From positions 2,051,001 through 2,115,000 of the forward strand of contig NC_068350.1 of NCBI RefSeq assembly GCF_014633365.1: a stretch of 64,000 nucleotides of DNA, read 5' to 3'. The notes under the pieces are model-generated. The model searched no databases and was not told the DNA's origin. It saw only the letters and a program-made list of their open reading frames with translations. The DNA comes from Diospyros lotus. Its lineage: Eukaryota; Streptophyta; Magnoliopsida; Ericales; Ebenaceae. The translations under genes and the position numbers were made by a program. Below are positions 26,921 to 38,979 of this stretch, piece by piece; position 1 is the first letter of the stretch, and every line of letters begins with the position of its first letter.

Positions 26921-28848
26921 GTCAGGAATTCTAAATTTATATTCCATTTTGCATTTTATTATTGCATTAGTCATTATGCAATTTTTCAACTATTTTAAGT
27001 AAACATTCGTCTAAAAAAATATATGTTAAATAGACATTTAAGCTATAATATATTTTAACGTTGCAATTGAAGATATAAAATTGGAAGATTCTTTTGTTGT
27101 GTTGTCCAATCTATAGGTTGAACCATGCCGTAATTTTAGAGTTCAATTGCCAACTAAAAGTGATTTGATTTCATTTAAAATATATGCACATCGTAATTTA
27201 TATTTTAATTTTTAAATTCTTTTGAATCAAACAAAACTAGAACATGCACACCCCTACTGATATAATTTTTGTTTTTTTTTAAATTTTGTAAACAAAAAAA
27301 TTTAAAACGACAACAAAAACAAAAAGTGAAAATAAAATTATAGTAAAAAAAAACTTTAGGAATTGTTCTTTTCATGTTTCATATTTCAGTTTTCAATTTT
27401 TAATTTATTTTTAATTGTGTTTTGTGCGTCTTTTTTGAGATTATTGAAAATACATTTTTTTTGTCTGTAACATTTTTCACATTTTAAAATTTTGAACGTG
27501 TTTATGATAAAAACAACCAAAATAACTTTTTATTATTTTGAATTTTTTTTACAAAAACTTTTTTTGTTTTCGAAAATACGTTTTTAAAAATATAAAAATA
27601 AATATATTTTCACTATTTTAAAAAATTGAAAAAAAAAAAAAAAACTTTAAAAACAACAAACACAACGTGGCCTTAGTTTTTTATATTCAAGAAATGTTGG
27701 CATGTCATCTGTGAATGCTGAATAAATTCTCCTGTTTGTAACTTGAACATGGCCAAGAGTAATGTAATATGGCTAAGGGCTATGGAACACGAGGAATTAT
27801 GTCATCGCGCCAACAAGTGAGAACATGATGAGTAGGCCTGAAGTCCCGAAATTAACCAAATGACTTGGGGAGAAATGGCAAAAACATGGAGTTAAGTTGT
27901 TCTACCCATTGAGAAATGTTATGACTACGCCTAAATACTAACTAAAATGATTTAGAGGTATAGCAAGAAAACTGCAGTTAGATTGTCCTAATTCCAAGAA
28001 GAATGTATTGAGAATGCATTGCAGTTGCGGCCAGCCCGTGTTAAAACTGAAAAATTAGCTTAGCTATATGAACTAGCCCAAGGGAGTGCAATAACTTAAG
28101 AGAATCATGGAAATGGCCTTAGTGAATAACAAGCCGGAAATGCTTGATAAGCCTACAACCAACCAAGGTTTGAAGAAACCATTGAAATAGGGATAGAACA
28201 CAAACGAATTAAAATGGCCAAGCGTTATAAACTTGCTGGATTGACAAACGGGGCAAAACTATGACTATGAGAGTCTCTGGTAATTGTCCATAGCATGCAA
28301 GCAACACGGAAGAAACTAAGAGCAGGTTTGAGATTTGTCGACTATAGATATGAAACTTTTGAGATTTAGTAAGCATACAGACCAAAACTATCAACTGTAT
28401 GAAAGGTTGGTTGGTGATACTGGGAACCATCATCCAATTGGTAGATATTAGGATAAATTGTCATGGTGTGGGCAAGTTTCTGGAAACTATCAAATGATGG
28501 AAGAGATCTTTTGACAGTTTGGTACAATGTAAAAATGGTAAGTCCTTGAGGAATACAAGGATGAAAGAGGAACCTTAGGCAGGTCATGTGAGGTACTCGT
28601 GATAAGCTTTAAACAAAAAGAACCCCAGAATAAATGGTTAGTTTCACTGGCTAATTCTGGTAGTAATAAGGTTGCGAGATGTTGGATATCTAGAATATGT
28701 CGGGAAGCAAAACTAATAGCAGTTCCAATAGCTGAACTTGTGCTGGCATCAAGCAAAGGGAACTAGATTTGACACCTGTTGTGAACGGCATTTGTACTTG
28801 CATGTATGAGCAGTTTCTAACTCAATTTCTAGATAAGTAGATTCTACC

Positions 28849-28988
28849 GGAGAACAAGAACAATCCGAGCACTGAAGGAAAATTTTCAACAATAATTGAT
28901 CAAGAAAATCTGAATGGAAAAGAACAAGAACGATCCGAACACATAAAATTGGTATAAATCCATGCTTAATCAGGAAACTCTGAATGGA
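28849..28988. repeat. Two-copy imperfect tandem repeat (~70 bp)
   Basis: GAACAAGAACAATCCGAGCAC ... ATCAAGAAAATCTGAATGGAA is repeated as GAACAAGAACGATCCGAACAC ... ATCAGGAAACTCTGAATGGAA. The middle parts are diverged. It lies inside the putative minus-strand transcript. Confidence 0.75.
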
Positions 28989-29361
28989 ATTACGAACGTA
29001 TGCACCTGAAGATATTGATAGTTAGAATCCGAAGTTGTTATTCTTCAAGCAACAACGGTACCTTCAAGCTTTGAATATCAACCGGTTTCACTGCATGGAG
29101 TAGGGATGAAATAGAGATAAGAGTAAGCAAGGGCAATGAAATCAGTTGCTGAGATAACACGCCGATTAATGAAAATTAATCAGAAACCACTAACAAACCC
29201 GACGAGGCAGAGAGATCAGACAGGATGGAGAATGAGAAAGAGAAAACGAGTCCGAGAGACAGAAAAAGTTTTCGACCTGGACTTCCTTGCGCTTCCGGCG
29301 GCCTAATATCATCGCCGGCCGGCTGATTTCCCTTTGTTCTCCGGCTGAGGGTTTCGTACAG

Positions 29362-29366
<5 letters not shown>

Positions 29367-29397
<31 letters not shown>
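29367..29397. repeat. (AG)n microsatellite, ~31 bp
   Basis: Pure GA/AG dinucleotides beside a GC-rich block; on the minus strand this is a CT-rich, leader-like tract. Confidence 0.95.
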
Positions 29398-29400
<3 letters not shown>

Positions 29401-29884
29401 TTGAGGCAATCTTGAAAAAATTTCGCTAAAAAAGGGAAAAGACGTCGTTGTGCTGAAATATTTCTGGCAATTTTGAAAAAAGTTTGTTTTCCCGCGTGAA
29501 AAGCAAAGGCAAGGTTTCCCGGTGTTTCCTATGAAATTCATATTCTACAATGAGATGAAAAATAAAAAACAAAAATATTTTTTGTTATATATATATGAAA
29601 ATATCATTTTCTTTATCTTTTTTTTTTCAAGCATAACACTTGTTGACTATAAATGGAGCGGGGATGAAAATAATTTAATCCTTTTTTGTAATTTGGTTCG
29701 AATTGATTTAATTAGATGTAATTTTATCTAATATGTAAAATTGATTTAGAAAGAATATGTTCAAGTTCACTTGTTATGTTTCGGTATTATATTGTAAGGA
29801 ATAAAATAGAGTTATATATAATTTTTTTGTTTTTTTTAATTTTTTTTAAATAAACTATATATCTGTATATAAACTAAATAGTAT

Positions 29885-30662
29885 AAATGGTCAATAAATT
29901 TTGTATTAAGGTACAAAAATATCACTAAATTTTAATTTGTAATCAAAATGTACTAAAATTTAATTTAATATATAATTTCATAACTATCATTAATTGTCGT
30001 TCAAAAATACTAAAGATATGTTAATGTGACTAACAACGTGGACGGTTATATAGCACAAATAGTCACTGAAGTTTGTATAAAAGTACAAAAAGTTCACTCA
30101 ATTTTACTTTAAAATACAAAAAATGTTATCTAGGGGAGAAGAAAAGTTCAGTTTACCTGAACTAACCGACCGAACTTGTCGATTCGGTTCGATTTTTGTT
30201 GTGCATCAATTCGGTTCGATTAATTTTTGTTAGAAGTTAACTTCTTGATTTTCAGTTCGGTGTTTTGGTTGGAAAAACTAAACTAATCAAATCAATGAAA
30301 CTTTAAAATGATATTATTTTGATATTTATAAAATAACGTTATTTTCTTCGATTTTGTGTGTTTTATATTAGTTACTTCGATTTTCTTTATTTTTTTTTTG
30401 TTTCTTCAATTTAATCGATTCAATTTGGTTTATACTATTTGGATTCGATTTTTTGATTATTGGTTAATTTGATTTTTCAGATTAATCGATCGGTTCAATT
30501 TAATTGCTTAGTGAATTTTGGTCGGTTCGATGTTTGCACACCCCTAACGTTAGTATTTCGTTAATTTTTTTTAATGGCAATTGACGGTATGTATGAAATT
30601 GTATATTAAATTGAAATTTAGTGATATTTTGAATTTAAATTGAAATTCAATTATTTTTTTTG
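29885..30662. mobile_element. MITE interrupted by a hAT-like element
   Basis: Outer arms: the left carries TACAAAAATATCACTAAATTTTAATTT and ATATATAATTTCATA. The reverse complement of the right has TCAAAATATCACTAAATTTCAATTT and ATATACAATTTCATA. A related partial arm (TAGTCACTGAAGTTT..) is present at 30055-30120. The inner insertion is listed separately. Confidence 0.55.
30131..30546. mobile_element. Nested hAT-like element rich in CGGTTCG motifs
   Basis: Begins TAGGGGAG; the reverse complement of its end reads TAGGGGTGTGCAAACATCGA. The inside is made of many TTCGGTTCGATTT-type motifs on both sides, a pattern common in non-autonomous plant hAT elements whose ends read GGGGTGTGCAAAC. Flanking 8-mers are ATGTTATC and ACGTTAGT (5 of 8 agree), a weak target duplication. 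No transposase remains. Confidence 0.55.
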
Positions 30663-30838
30663 TTTCTAAATATAAAATTCAATAATCATTTATATTATTT
30701 AACCTCTATGTTATTATTTGTGATTCAAATAATGTTGATTTATAATTTGTTAATATATGATTCAAAAATATTTAATATATATATATATGTTAATAGTGAA
30801 TTTGAATTTACATTTCATGTTCATTTGCATTTAATTTA

Positions 30839-31360
30839 TGTAACATGTTGTTGTCATTACTATGTTATATGGCTGATTGTATTGGAGCCGTTGATCATCA
30901 CATTGGCTTATCCAACGACTTATGTCTCTTGTCCCTTTATATAAAAGGTTCCGATGAAATGGTAATCGGCATTCTCTTAAGCCTAGACGCATCTTGCGAA
31001 CTCTCTCTTTCTCTAAAAGCGACAAGAACCCTAATCCCTCTAATATTTGATCTTTCTCTATCAATGATAAAATCTAGTAAGTGAGAAAGGTAATAGGAGA
31101 TTGTTATGAGTGTTATAATAGCTTATATACAGGCTATATTATAGTATAATCTATGTTATTCAGATTATAAATTAATCTTGTTTATCTTATTGTCTTTCAA
31201 AGTATTATGTAATTTTTGTAGTGTAATTCCTTGATTTTCTAATGAATTGACTAGGGGCAAAGTCCCTGTCGTGAGTAAGATCCATTTACAGATCCGAACA
31301 CGTAAATTATTACCTCTTTACATGCGTGTGTAAGGGTTTACTTTTCTATTATGTGGCACC
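30839..31360 (+). mobile_element. LTR-like sequence (probable Copia-type solo LTR or fragment)
   Basis: A TATA box (CCTTTATATAAAAGG near 30935-30950) is followed by CT-rich leader-like sequence. About 320 bp later comes TCCATTTACAGATCCGAACACGTAAATT, which resembles the R-U5 part of plant Copia LTRs. I could not find a target duplication, so the limits are approximate. Confidence 0.4.
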
Positions 31361-32060
31361 TAATTCTTGTTCTTTTTTTTCCATTGTTTGGTTGGGTTTG
31401 TACAAAATAAACAAGTTCAACACTCTATGTGTACAAAATTTAACTTGCACGATTTTTTTATTACAAAAAAATAAAAGATAATCGATGCTACGCTGACTCA
31501 TGCTGGTGTGTATAGATGATGTGATGCCTAAGTTAGCGTATGAGATGAAGTATACATCTCTTAACATTTAGGACACATTTGGCTGGAAACGATGCCTGGC
31601 TGGGCGGTAGGCCAATGGCTTTCATGTTATTTGTTTTGACATAAGCATGATTTTGTCCGAAAGATTGCTTATTTGGTACAGAAGTGAGAAGGGTTGTGGT
31701 GCAAAAGCTGCCGTGCCTCGCCCCGGAGTTTTGTGACAGCAACAGGGACTGTTTTGTCTTTTTGTCGGCAGTGGGAGGTAATGATCGACGGACTCTTTAT
31801 GAGGAAATGCAGTGGGACTTTGATGGGCTTGGAGCACTCGATTGTTGAAAGAGATGGAAATTACAATATTGGCTATACGTAATGTGATGTTCTGAACTCC
31901 ATTCATTTCGGGTCACATGATAAAAGAAATATCAGTTAGTCTCCTTCAGGCCTTCACGAATGAAAAGGCTGTCTGGACGCGAGTTAACTTTTGGGTCCTG
32001 CAACGGATGAGAGACCATCATTTTAATTTGTACCTCGCCTTATCTATATTTTATTTTTTT

Positions 32061-32482
32061 GAAAATAATTCAACCTTTTTTGAGAATTTTGTCTAATTGT
32101 TTTAATTTTAACAATCACATATAAATTAACTCAATTTGATGTAATTTAGAGAGAATATGTTTATGTTAACTTAATATATTATATAATATATAATAATAAT
32201 ATTTGTAAGACCCATATATATACGTAATTAAAAATATATATATAATTTATAAAAAAAATAAATAAATTACTCGTAATAAGTTATATATTTTTTATTTATA
32301 TGTACATGTGAGTCTCACAAATATTATTATTATATGACACTTAGTATATTAAGTCAGTATAAACACATTCTCTCTAAATCAATAGATAAAATTATAATTA
32401 ATTAAGTTAATTTAAATCTAATTATTAAAATTAAAAAGATTAAATAAAATTGTAAATTCGCCAAACTGGCTAGATTATTTTC
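32061..32482. mobile_element. Foldback MITE, family B
   Basis: A 422-bp inverted repeat. Both arms start GAAAATAAT and share TTTTAATTTTAA, AAATTAACT, TTTAGAGAGAATATGTTTAT, AACTTAATATA and ATAATAATATTTGT in the same order. A half-copy of similar sequence lies near 29695-29800. No coding content. Confidence 0.7.
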
Positions 32483-34865
32483 ATGATTAGCCATTTTCTT
32501 TTATTTTGTCTTATTTTTATTTTGCAAAGAGTTGATTGCTTTTATCATTTGAATCAATAATATCATAACCTCACCTTGCACTTAATACATTTAAATAAAA
32601 GAGTGTGTCCCAATTTATTGATAGGGAGAAGAGATGAATATGTGTTTTTTAACTAAAACAATAACTTAAGGCCAAAGTCTACAAAAGAGAGAATATAACA
32701 ATGAAGACTAGTTAGGCACAGTGAGAGAACAAAACCAGCTTAGACACATACTTGAGTCAAAAACTAACCGAATAACAGATAGTAGCAGGCTGAAGGGAGC
32801 ATCTAGGAATGGCAGCCTTGGGCACAATGTTATCATAAACCCAGAGAGCTCATCGAGACAGTTTTTGCCTCTCTCAAAATAAGGTAAGAGGGTGACCTAG
32901 CTAGAAGGATATTCTTAAGTATGTAGACATAAACTAGGCTTGTAATATGGAAATACAACCAAAATAACATCCAAGCAACATGGAAATAATACAACAAACA
33001 AACTAAAGAACAAAATGGTAGAACTCAGACTAACATAAAACAGAGCATGGTTGATGGGCCTCTTGAGAGTATCATTTTTGCTCTGCAGTTTTATATATGT
33101 ATCTTATATTGTAAGAATGAAGCTTCCACAATTTAAACCCATAATGTTCCAATCATAAAGAAGCACATTCACAATGGCTACCAAAGTGTATACTCAAATT
33201 TACGATGTTTAAATAAAAAAAAAAAAAATCAACATTTTTATATTTATAAGGCACTTATAATGTTTCATTTTGTGCAAAAATTACATATAATGTCGTGGAC
33301 AAAATGTTTTGCTTTTATATATTTTCTTAACCAACAGTGTATTTGACAGATGAAATAAGAATGAATGGACAAGAGTATTTCTCTTTGTTTAGAGAGACAA
33401 TAGTATTAAAATAAATTGAAAATAGATAGATTCCGACAAAAGATAAAAGAATGGATGGAAATGTTTTACATGCACTCTCCTCCAAAGGCTACTTTTTTTT
33501 TTTTTTTTCTTAACTTAGAAATTCATAACTCAAAAAATGTGAAATTGTACACAAGATCACTAGGACATACTCGAACAAGAAATAAAAGCACAAAAAAAAA
33601 AAACTAAATATAGACCAAGACACAAAAACTTAAAAGGACAGAAGTCCCAAAAAAATTACAAGCTATTCAAGACAACTCGGGAGAAGACACCATAAGTGAA
33701 GCAAGGCCAACTCTTGAAGAGATCGAAGAAACTGGAGGGCAGATAGGCTCATCCAGGTAGGATAGGCTCATCCAAACAGCTTTCTAGATCAAATGAGCCT
33801 ACTTCTTTTTCTTCTTAGGACATAATAGATGAAAAATTTGCTAATATATTTTAATAATATTAACAACCTTAGTATATTTTAAAATCTTAAATTTGATCTT
33901 AATTTTATAATATTCTGATTTTCCATTAAAATAGTCATAATGGTCATTAATTTGTTGCATAATATATCATTTCATTTCATCTATTTTAATTATTCTCTCA
34001 AATGAAAAAGAAACATTTTACATTACTTTTCATTCTCTATTCTCCAAAATAATTGAAAAGAAAATATTTCACAATACTGCATTGTATTGATTTCCATTCA
34101 ATTCAATTCCTTTACTAATTAACTCCCTAGATTCCAAACCAAATTAAGCTTAAGATTGTTGCCAACTCCCTTCATGCTAAACCTTGGTTTGAAGATAGCA
34201 AAATTTTATCTCCTTTAAACTTTGAGCTCACCCATGATCTTCTCCTTTCTTCCAAAGATTGAATCAAATTTGAAACTCTAAAGAGTTCAAATTACTCGTG
34301 GAATTAATGTGATGATCCAACGGTTTCATTGTTTATTCGTTACTGATTCATCTCTATATGCTACTTTTTAAATTCCTGAAGCATACATATATACTACTAT
34401 AAACAACTTGAGGAGTACATAAAGGAAGCATAAATAGCTGTATGCATCCATGCCATGCATTTTTCACCGAGCGTTTCTGGAGTGCATTATCTTCATGGTT
34501 AAACTTTGCTCTTGTTCTTTATCCGCTTCTAATCTTACAGAATGGTTTGGATGTGTGTAAAGATAAAAATAAAACCTAGCTAACATTTATCCATTTTTAA
34601 TTATACAGCAAACTAGAGCGGGAAAACGGGAAAATATAACACAGAAATTAATTATCATCAAAATCCGACGAAGCAATGCTGTGGTGGAAGAAGCTAACAT
34701 TAACTACAGTACCAATGAAGAGCATGAAACCATGATGGTTATGTGGCTCTTACAAATTAAACCTTATGGAGGAATAACTGCCCACACATCCATGGATTAA
34801 TTGTAAGCAGAATTCTACGTGAATCAGAAAGATCATGGAGTGGTGAACTGAAGAGAAAGCGAGAA

Positions 34866-34883
34866 AGAGAGAGAGAGAGAGAG
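34866..34883. repeat. (GA)n microsatellite, 3' flank of the HLH gene
   Basis: GA dinucleotides followed by AGGCGGGGGGG just beyond the stop codon; probably in the 3' UTR. Confidence 0.9.
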
Positions 34884-34901
34884 AAGGCGGGGGGGCAGGC
34901 A

Positions 34902-35141
34902 CTAGGATTCAAGCTCGTAGAACTTGGATAGAGATTGCAAGACATTAACCTGCAACCTCAGCTGCAAGATGTAGTCGGCCGTCCGGAGAAGAAGCCGGTC
35001 TGACTTCAGCCCTCGGCCGCCGGGTATTAACCTCTGCAGCTTCCTCACCTTCATCCTGACCGATACTCCGGCCGCTGGCCTCCTCGTCAGTCGTCGCTGT
35101 TTTGGCCTAGACGGCGCCACTTTGCTGCCTTTGCAATCCAT
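34902..35141 (-). CDS. Atypical (non-basic) HLH regulator, UPBEAT1/PAR/IBH1-type
   Basis: A 79-aa protein from ATG at 35139-35141. The N-terminus is Arg/Lys/Pro-rich. The helix-loop-helix runs through about residues 29-72: helix 1 VRMKVRKLQRLIPGG, loop GRGLKSD, helix 2 RLLLRTADYILQLRLQVNVL. It lacks the Glu/Arg E-box-contacting basic region of classic bHLHs. Family knowledge: such proteins act in the nucleus, often by heterodimerising with other HLH factors (growth, shade and ROS control in Arabidopsis). The conserved TADYIL pattern is closest to UPBEAT1 among those I recall. I chose this Met because the frame upstream is low-complexity leader with a CT tract, and a TATA box lies about 130 bp upstream. 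The exact orthology is unsure. Confidence 0.82.
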   Translation of the reverse strand: MDCKGSKVAPSRPKQRRLTRRPAAGVSVRMKVRKLQRLIPGGRGLKSDRLLLRTADYILQLRLQVNVLQSLSKFYELES

Positions 35142-35267
35142 TAACGTGTTAATGAAAGCCAGCTGAACTCTGAGAAAGGAGAAAAGGATTGGAGGGAGAG
35201 GGAGAGAGAGAGATTGGGATGATGATTCAGTTATGGAAGCCGTGGAGAGGTGAGAAACGAGAGGGAT

Positions 35268-35277
35268 GTTTATAAAG
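35268..35277 (-). promoter_or_regulatory. TATA box of the HLH gene
   Basis: The minus strand reads CCCCTTTATAAACAT about 130 bp upstream of the ATG. The CT-rich leader (35190-35215) lies between. Spacing fits a short 5' UTR of about 100 nt. Confidence 0.6.
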
Positions 35278-38200
35278 GGGAGGAGCGGCGTGGAAGGGAT
35301 GAAGGGCGGTGAGAACGGGGCATGTGAGCCGAGCCGTGCCGTTGGGCCGTTCAGTTGGACAGTTTGTCGTGTTCTGCGGGGCCCATTCATGCCTGCGCTT
35401 TCAACGACCCCCGCACGTGTCTGACAGCTCTCACACGCTCACGCCAGCCACTCCTACTCAACTCCTTCCCGTATTTCTCTTTTTCTTCTTTTCTTAAGGG
35501 AATAAAATTAATTTTACATTTTACTACTTATCCTGTTAAGAGTTTTTCCATTTAAAAATATATTGATGCTAAAAAATATCATAGTTTTAATTATTATTTT
35601 ATTATCTTATTTTAATTTAAAATATTAATATATTCTCAATTTGAATACAAAATATTATTAAATATTAAATTATAATACTTTGTGATAGTAGTATCGTAGT
35701 GTTTCTATCCCAATTAAATTAAATATGTTATTGAAGATAACCATAGACACTTTTCTTTAATCCAATTTAGGTTGGATCGAGACCGAGACTTGAGAATCTT
35801 AGAAATTAATATTTAACAATTAATATATAATATTATAAATTATGTTAATTAACATCTAACTTTATAAAATAAATTAAATAATATATATATATTCACCTCA
35901 AATTCAAGATAATCAAACTCGAACATTTTGAAAATAAATCTTAAGTATTTTAACTTATTTTATTTACACGAAAATATAAAATTATCATAAATAAATAAAA
36001 AGGGTCAAATCGTTCATACACATTTATTATTTATTATCTTGAATATCAAAAGTTATGTTAGAGAAATTAATCTGTCATTTTCTTATTAATGCATGCATCG
36101 AGATTGAATTATGGTGATTAATTTAAAATACGGTCTTTAATTTTTTTAAATAAAAATTAAAGTAGGTTTTGGAGAGATAAAAGAGAAATATAAAATTAAA
36201 AATATATCAACTTATCTCTCATGCAATGCAATCATGTACTTTAGGTATTAAAAAACAATGGGTACATTACATTATATATATATATATAATGTTCTTACTT
36301 AGTAGAAGAAGTCTGGAGAGAAGATTGGTCTGGCAATGATTGAATTGAGTCACGAAAACGCACAGAATCAATATAATATTTGATGATGGTGGGAAAAGTA
36401 TGGGCAGAATACTTTTTTTTATTTCTTTTAATGATGGTACAACTTATTATCATCATTATTTTTAAAATTTATATTGATTTTTAATTTTTTAATAATAAAT
36501 ATATGTATTTTATGCGAAGTCCAAATCTATGTTTTTTTAATATATTTTTATATTTTTTTCATATGATCATCCGAATTTTTAATCATTTCAATTATATCTC
36601 ATAATCTGATTTTTAAATTAATTTAATTTTTATATTTTTTCTGTGTGACGACTCGACCTTTCGTTATTTTAATTACACAATAAGACTTGTATTTTTAAAT
36701 CAATTTAATCTTTATAATTTTATGTATATAAAAATTATAGAGTAAAATGACAAAATACATGTTACATTTTATTCACATTAAAATATAAATATTAAATTGA
36801 CTCGAAAATATAAGTTAAGGAGTATAATTAAAATAATAAAATATTTGAATTGCCACAAAAAAAAAGTCAAAATATACGAGTTAATTTGACTCTAAATTGT
36901 AAGTCAAAAATAAATAAAAATAACAAAAAATTTAAATGATCACATAAAAAATAAAATAAAAGTATTATGGTAAAAATATTGATTTGACAATATAAATAAT
37001 ATTTTTCTGACACTTTTTAGAGTATTGTGAATGAAATGAGAGAAATAAGGGAACATTATTATTGAATATTTTCATTTTTTTATATTTTTAAAATATACAA
37101 AAATTGTTGTAATGCATATATTTATTGGTGGAAATGAGCACTTCTTTAATAAATAAGTTTGATAAATAATTTTTATAAATGAACGTAATATACATAAATT
37201 TATAATAAAAATAATAATTTATAGTAATAAGTAGATTTTTATATCTTCTTTTACTCTCTTGTTTATATTCTTTTTGCATCTACTTAGTATAACAAATTTT
37301 AATAGATAAAAAACAAAATCTTGACATTTTTATATATTAAAAATTAAATATTATATTTTTTAATTATTAAATCAACGTAACAAATCTGTTAACTTATTCA
37401 AATATCATCAATTAGTCATCTAAGTGATGTATCACTCAAATAAATAAGTGCACTTATACATATGCTTATGATCTATCATGATAAATATTTAAAATATTAA
37501 TTTTTAATAATTAAAATATCAAAATTTAATATTTTATATATAAAAAACTGAATGTTATATTTTTTTATTATTAATTAATAGGCCGCTATACACGCATTTA
37601 TGTATATGTTATTGCAATGCTGGGTATTGAGCCGGTCCCCCACTTTCAGCCTCGTAGACTTGAAGGGTTCACGGGCCAGAGGCACAAAAGGTCCATGCCA
37701 TGTGATCGTTGGTTGAAGGATGACTTTGACATCTTCATCAATCATGCATAAATACACACACATATTATATATATAAAAGAAGTATATTATTATTATTTAA
37801 TTTATATATAAATAATTTTAATACAAATTATTATTACTCGAATACAACGAATAATTTATTAATTAAAAATATCGTCATCAAATCATTTACACTTTGCCAG
37901 AAAAATAAGCTTCAGATGGTATAAAACACTGATCATGTAAATATTTGAATATTTAAATTAAACACTAAAGACTCGAATGTAATATTTAAATTAATATAAG
38001 ACACATGTTATTTTTTTAACGAGGGCTCATTTATTTATAGAGGAATATAAAATTTTGTAATAAGTATTTATAGTATTTTGATATTTACTATAACTAAAAT
38101 TATTCCAAATAATGTATATCATAATATTTTAAAATTTATTATGATTAACATTATTGTAGATAATATTTATTATTTTCGCATAATTTTTGAAGGAATTTTC

Positions 38201-38774
38201 TAATGTTGAAATTATTTTATTTACACTTTGTTCAAGACTTTCCCCAATCAAAAAAAAAATTTACAAGACAAACTCCAAGTCAAAGTTTGGTTATGATATT
38301 CGAGATACTGTATTAGTCTCTCGGAGAGTGAAGGTCAGGAAACCATCACGATCTCTCGCCCTTTAGTATGATATCATTTTAAGTTACAAAATTATTTTGG
38401 GTTTTTGTACTTTGTAGGTCTTTTGGTGAACTTTTACTTATGATGCATAAAAAATAATATGATAATATTGTCATTAATATAGTAGATTATATAAAAAAAA
38501 TATATATATTTTATTTTAGATACATATAATTTAATTATTAAAAGACGGTCATTATATCATAGTTAAATTAGATCATATATTGGTATTTGATTTTTATTTA
38601 AATTTACTTTTGCTTTGTTAATTTTGTCTATAAATACTCAATATATTACACTCACAATTCAATAATGTCATCAAATTTGAGCCCAAGTTTGACATTGCGG
38701 GTCAAATACTAGGGGAAGACCCGTTGAAACAATAGAGTCGGACGCCACGGCAAGGCCCCTCCAATATCTCTTAA
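35278..38774. other. Intergenic spacer, AT-rich
   Basis: The sequence is very AT-rich apart from the GC-rich proximal promoter of the HLH gene (35280-35430). The only recognised element is the foldback MITE at 36518-36990. A small GC-richer island at 37615-37700 has no recognisable identity. Confidence 0.6.
36518..36990. mobile_element. Foldback MITE, family A copy 2
   Basis: The left arm begins GTCCAAATCTATGTTTTTTT; the reverse complement of the right arm begins GTCAAATCAATATTTTTACC. Both share TATGATCAT/TGTGATCAT, AATTTTT..TTATTTTAATTA and AAATCAATTTAAT blocks with the element at 19896-20326. The centre is near 36735. Confidence 0.65.
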
Positions 38775-38947
38775 GGGCCCAATGGCCCATAGAATCAGAG
38801 CCGAACAGGCCCATCGCTTGCTTTCCACGCCAAGGCAAATCCGAAGTCGTTTATTCATTTCCCGTTAGCAGAACGTCAGAAGGCAGAAGCCAAGTTGACT
38901 AAACTATTCAAACCCACCGTATATAATACTTTATATTAAACCCTAAA
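38775..38947 (+). promoter_or_regulatory. ThrRS promoter: three site II elements, TATA and telobox
   Basis: GGCCCA (the complement of TGGGCC/TGGGCY site II) occurs at 38776-38781, 38784-38789 and 38808-38813. A TATA-like CGTATATAATAC lies at about 38919-38930. A telobox AAACCCTAAA is at 38938-38947, about 35 bp before the first ATG. Site II plus telobox is a known arrangement in plant promoters of translation and ribosome genes, where TCP-type factors bind site II. This fits a housekeeping tRNA synthetase. Confidence 0.7.
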
Positions 38948-38979
38948 ACCCACTCTGCCAACCGAGGTCTCGACGACGA

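Larger units (their letters stand above)
27690..29480 (-). other. Possible uncharacterised transcript (gene or lncRNA)
   Basis: On the minus strand a (CT)n tract (29367-29397) is followed within 20 bp by GAAACCCTCAGCCGGAG and a GC-rich block (29200-29350) that looks like a plant transcription start and first exon. The rest downstream (28000-29100) is more balanced in composition than the AT-rich flanks. The longest open frames (29176-29541 and 28490-28756) are short, have no recognised domain, and do not join convincingly. I cannot say whether it codes for protein. Confidence 0.3.
18846..34901. other. Gene-poor 16-kb interval
   Basis: Between the ATL leader and the HLH gene I recognise no conserved protein-coding gene. 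The interval holds the foldback/MITE and LTR-like elements listed separately, AT-rich tracts, and a possible uncharacterised transcript at about 27.7-29.5 kb on the minus strand. The stretches 21740-25360, 26930-27690 and 32490-34900 show nothing recognisable beyond AT-rich, low-complexity sequence. Confidence 0.5.

Noticed and set aside
29176..29541. 121-codon minus-strand open frame as a protein gene
   Set aside because: Much of it is the (CT)n tract read as Ser-Leu repeats and Ser/Phe-rich leader sequence; no domain. Kept only as part of a possible transcript.
31560..31990. GC-richer segment as an exon
   Set aside because: No open frame over 95 codons, no recognisable protein on either strand and no convincing splice context.
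35142..35390. N-terminal extension of the HLH protein to Met at 35390
   Set aside because: The added 83 residues are low-complexity leader sequence spanning the TATA box and CT tract, so translation from there is unlikely.
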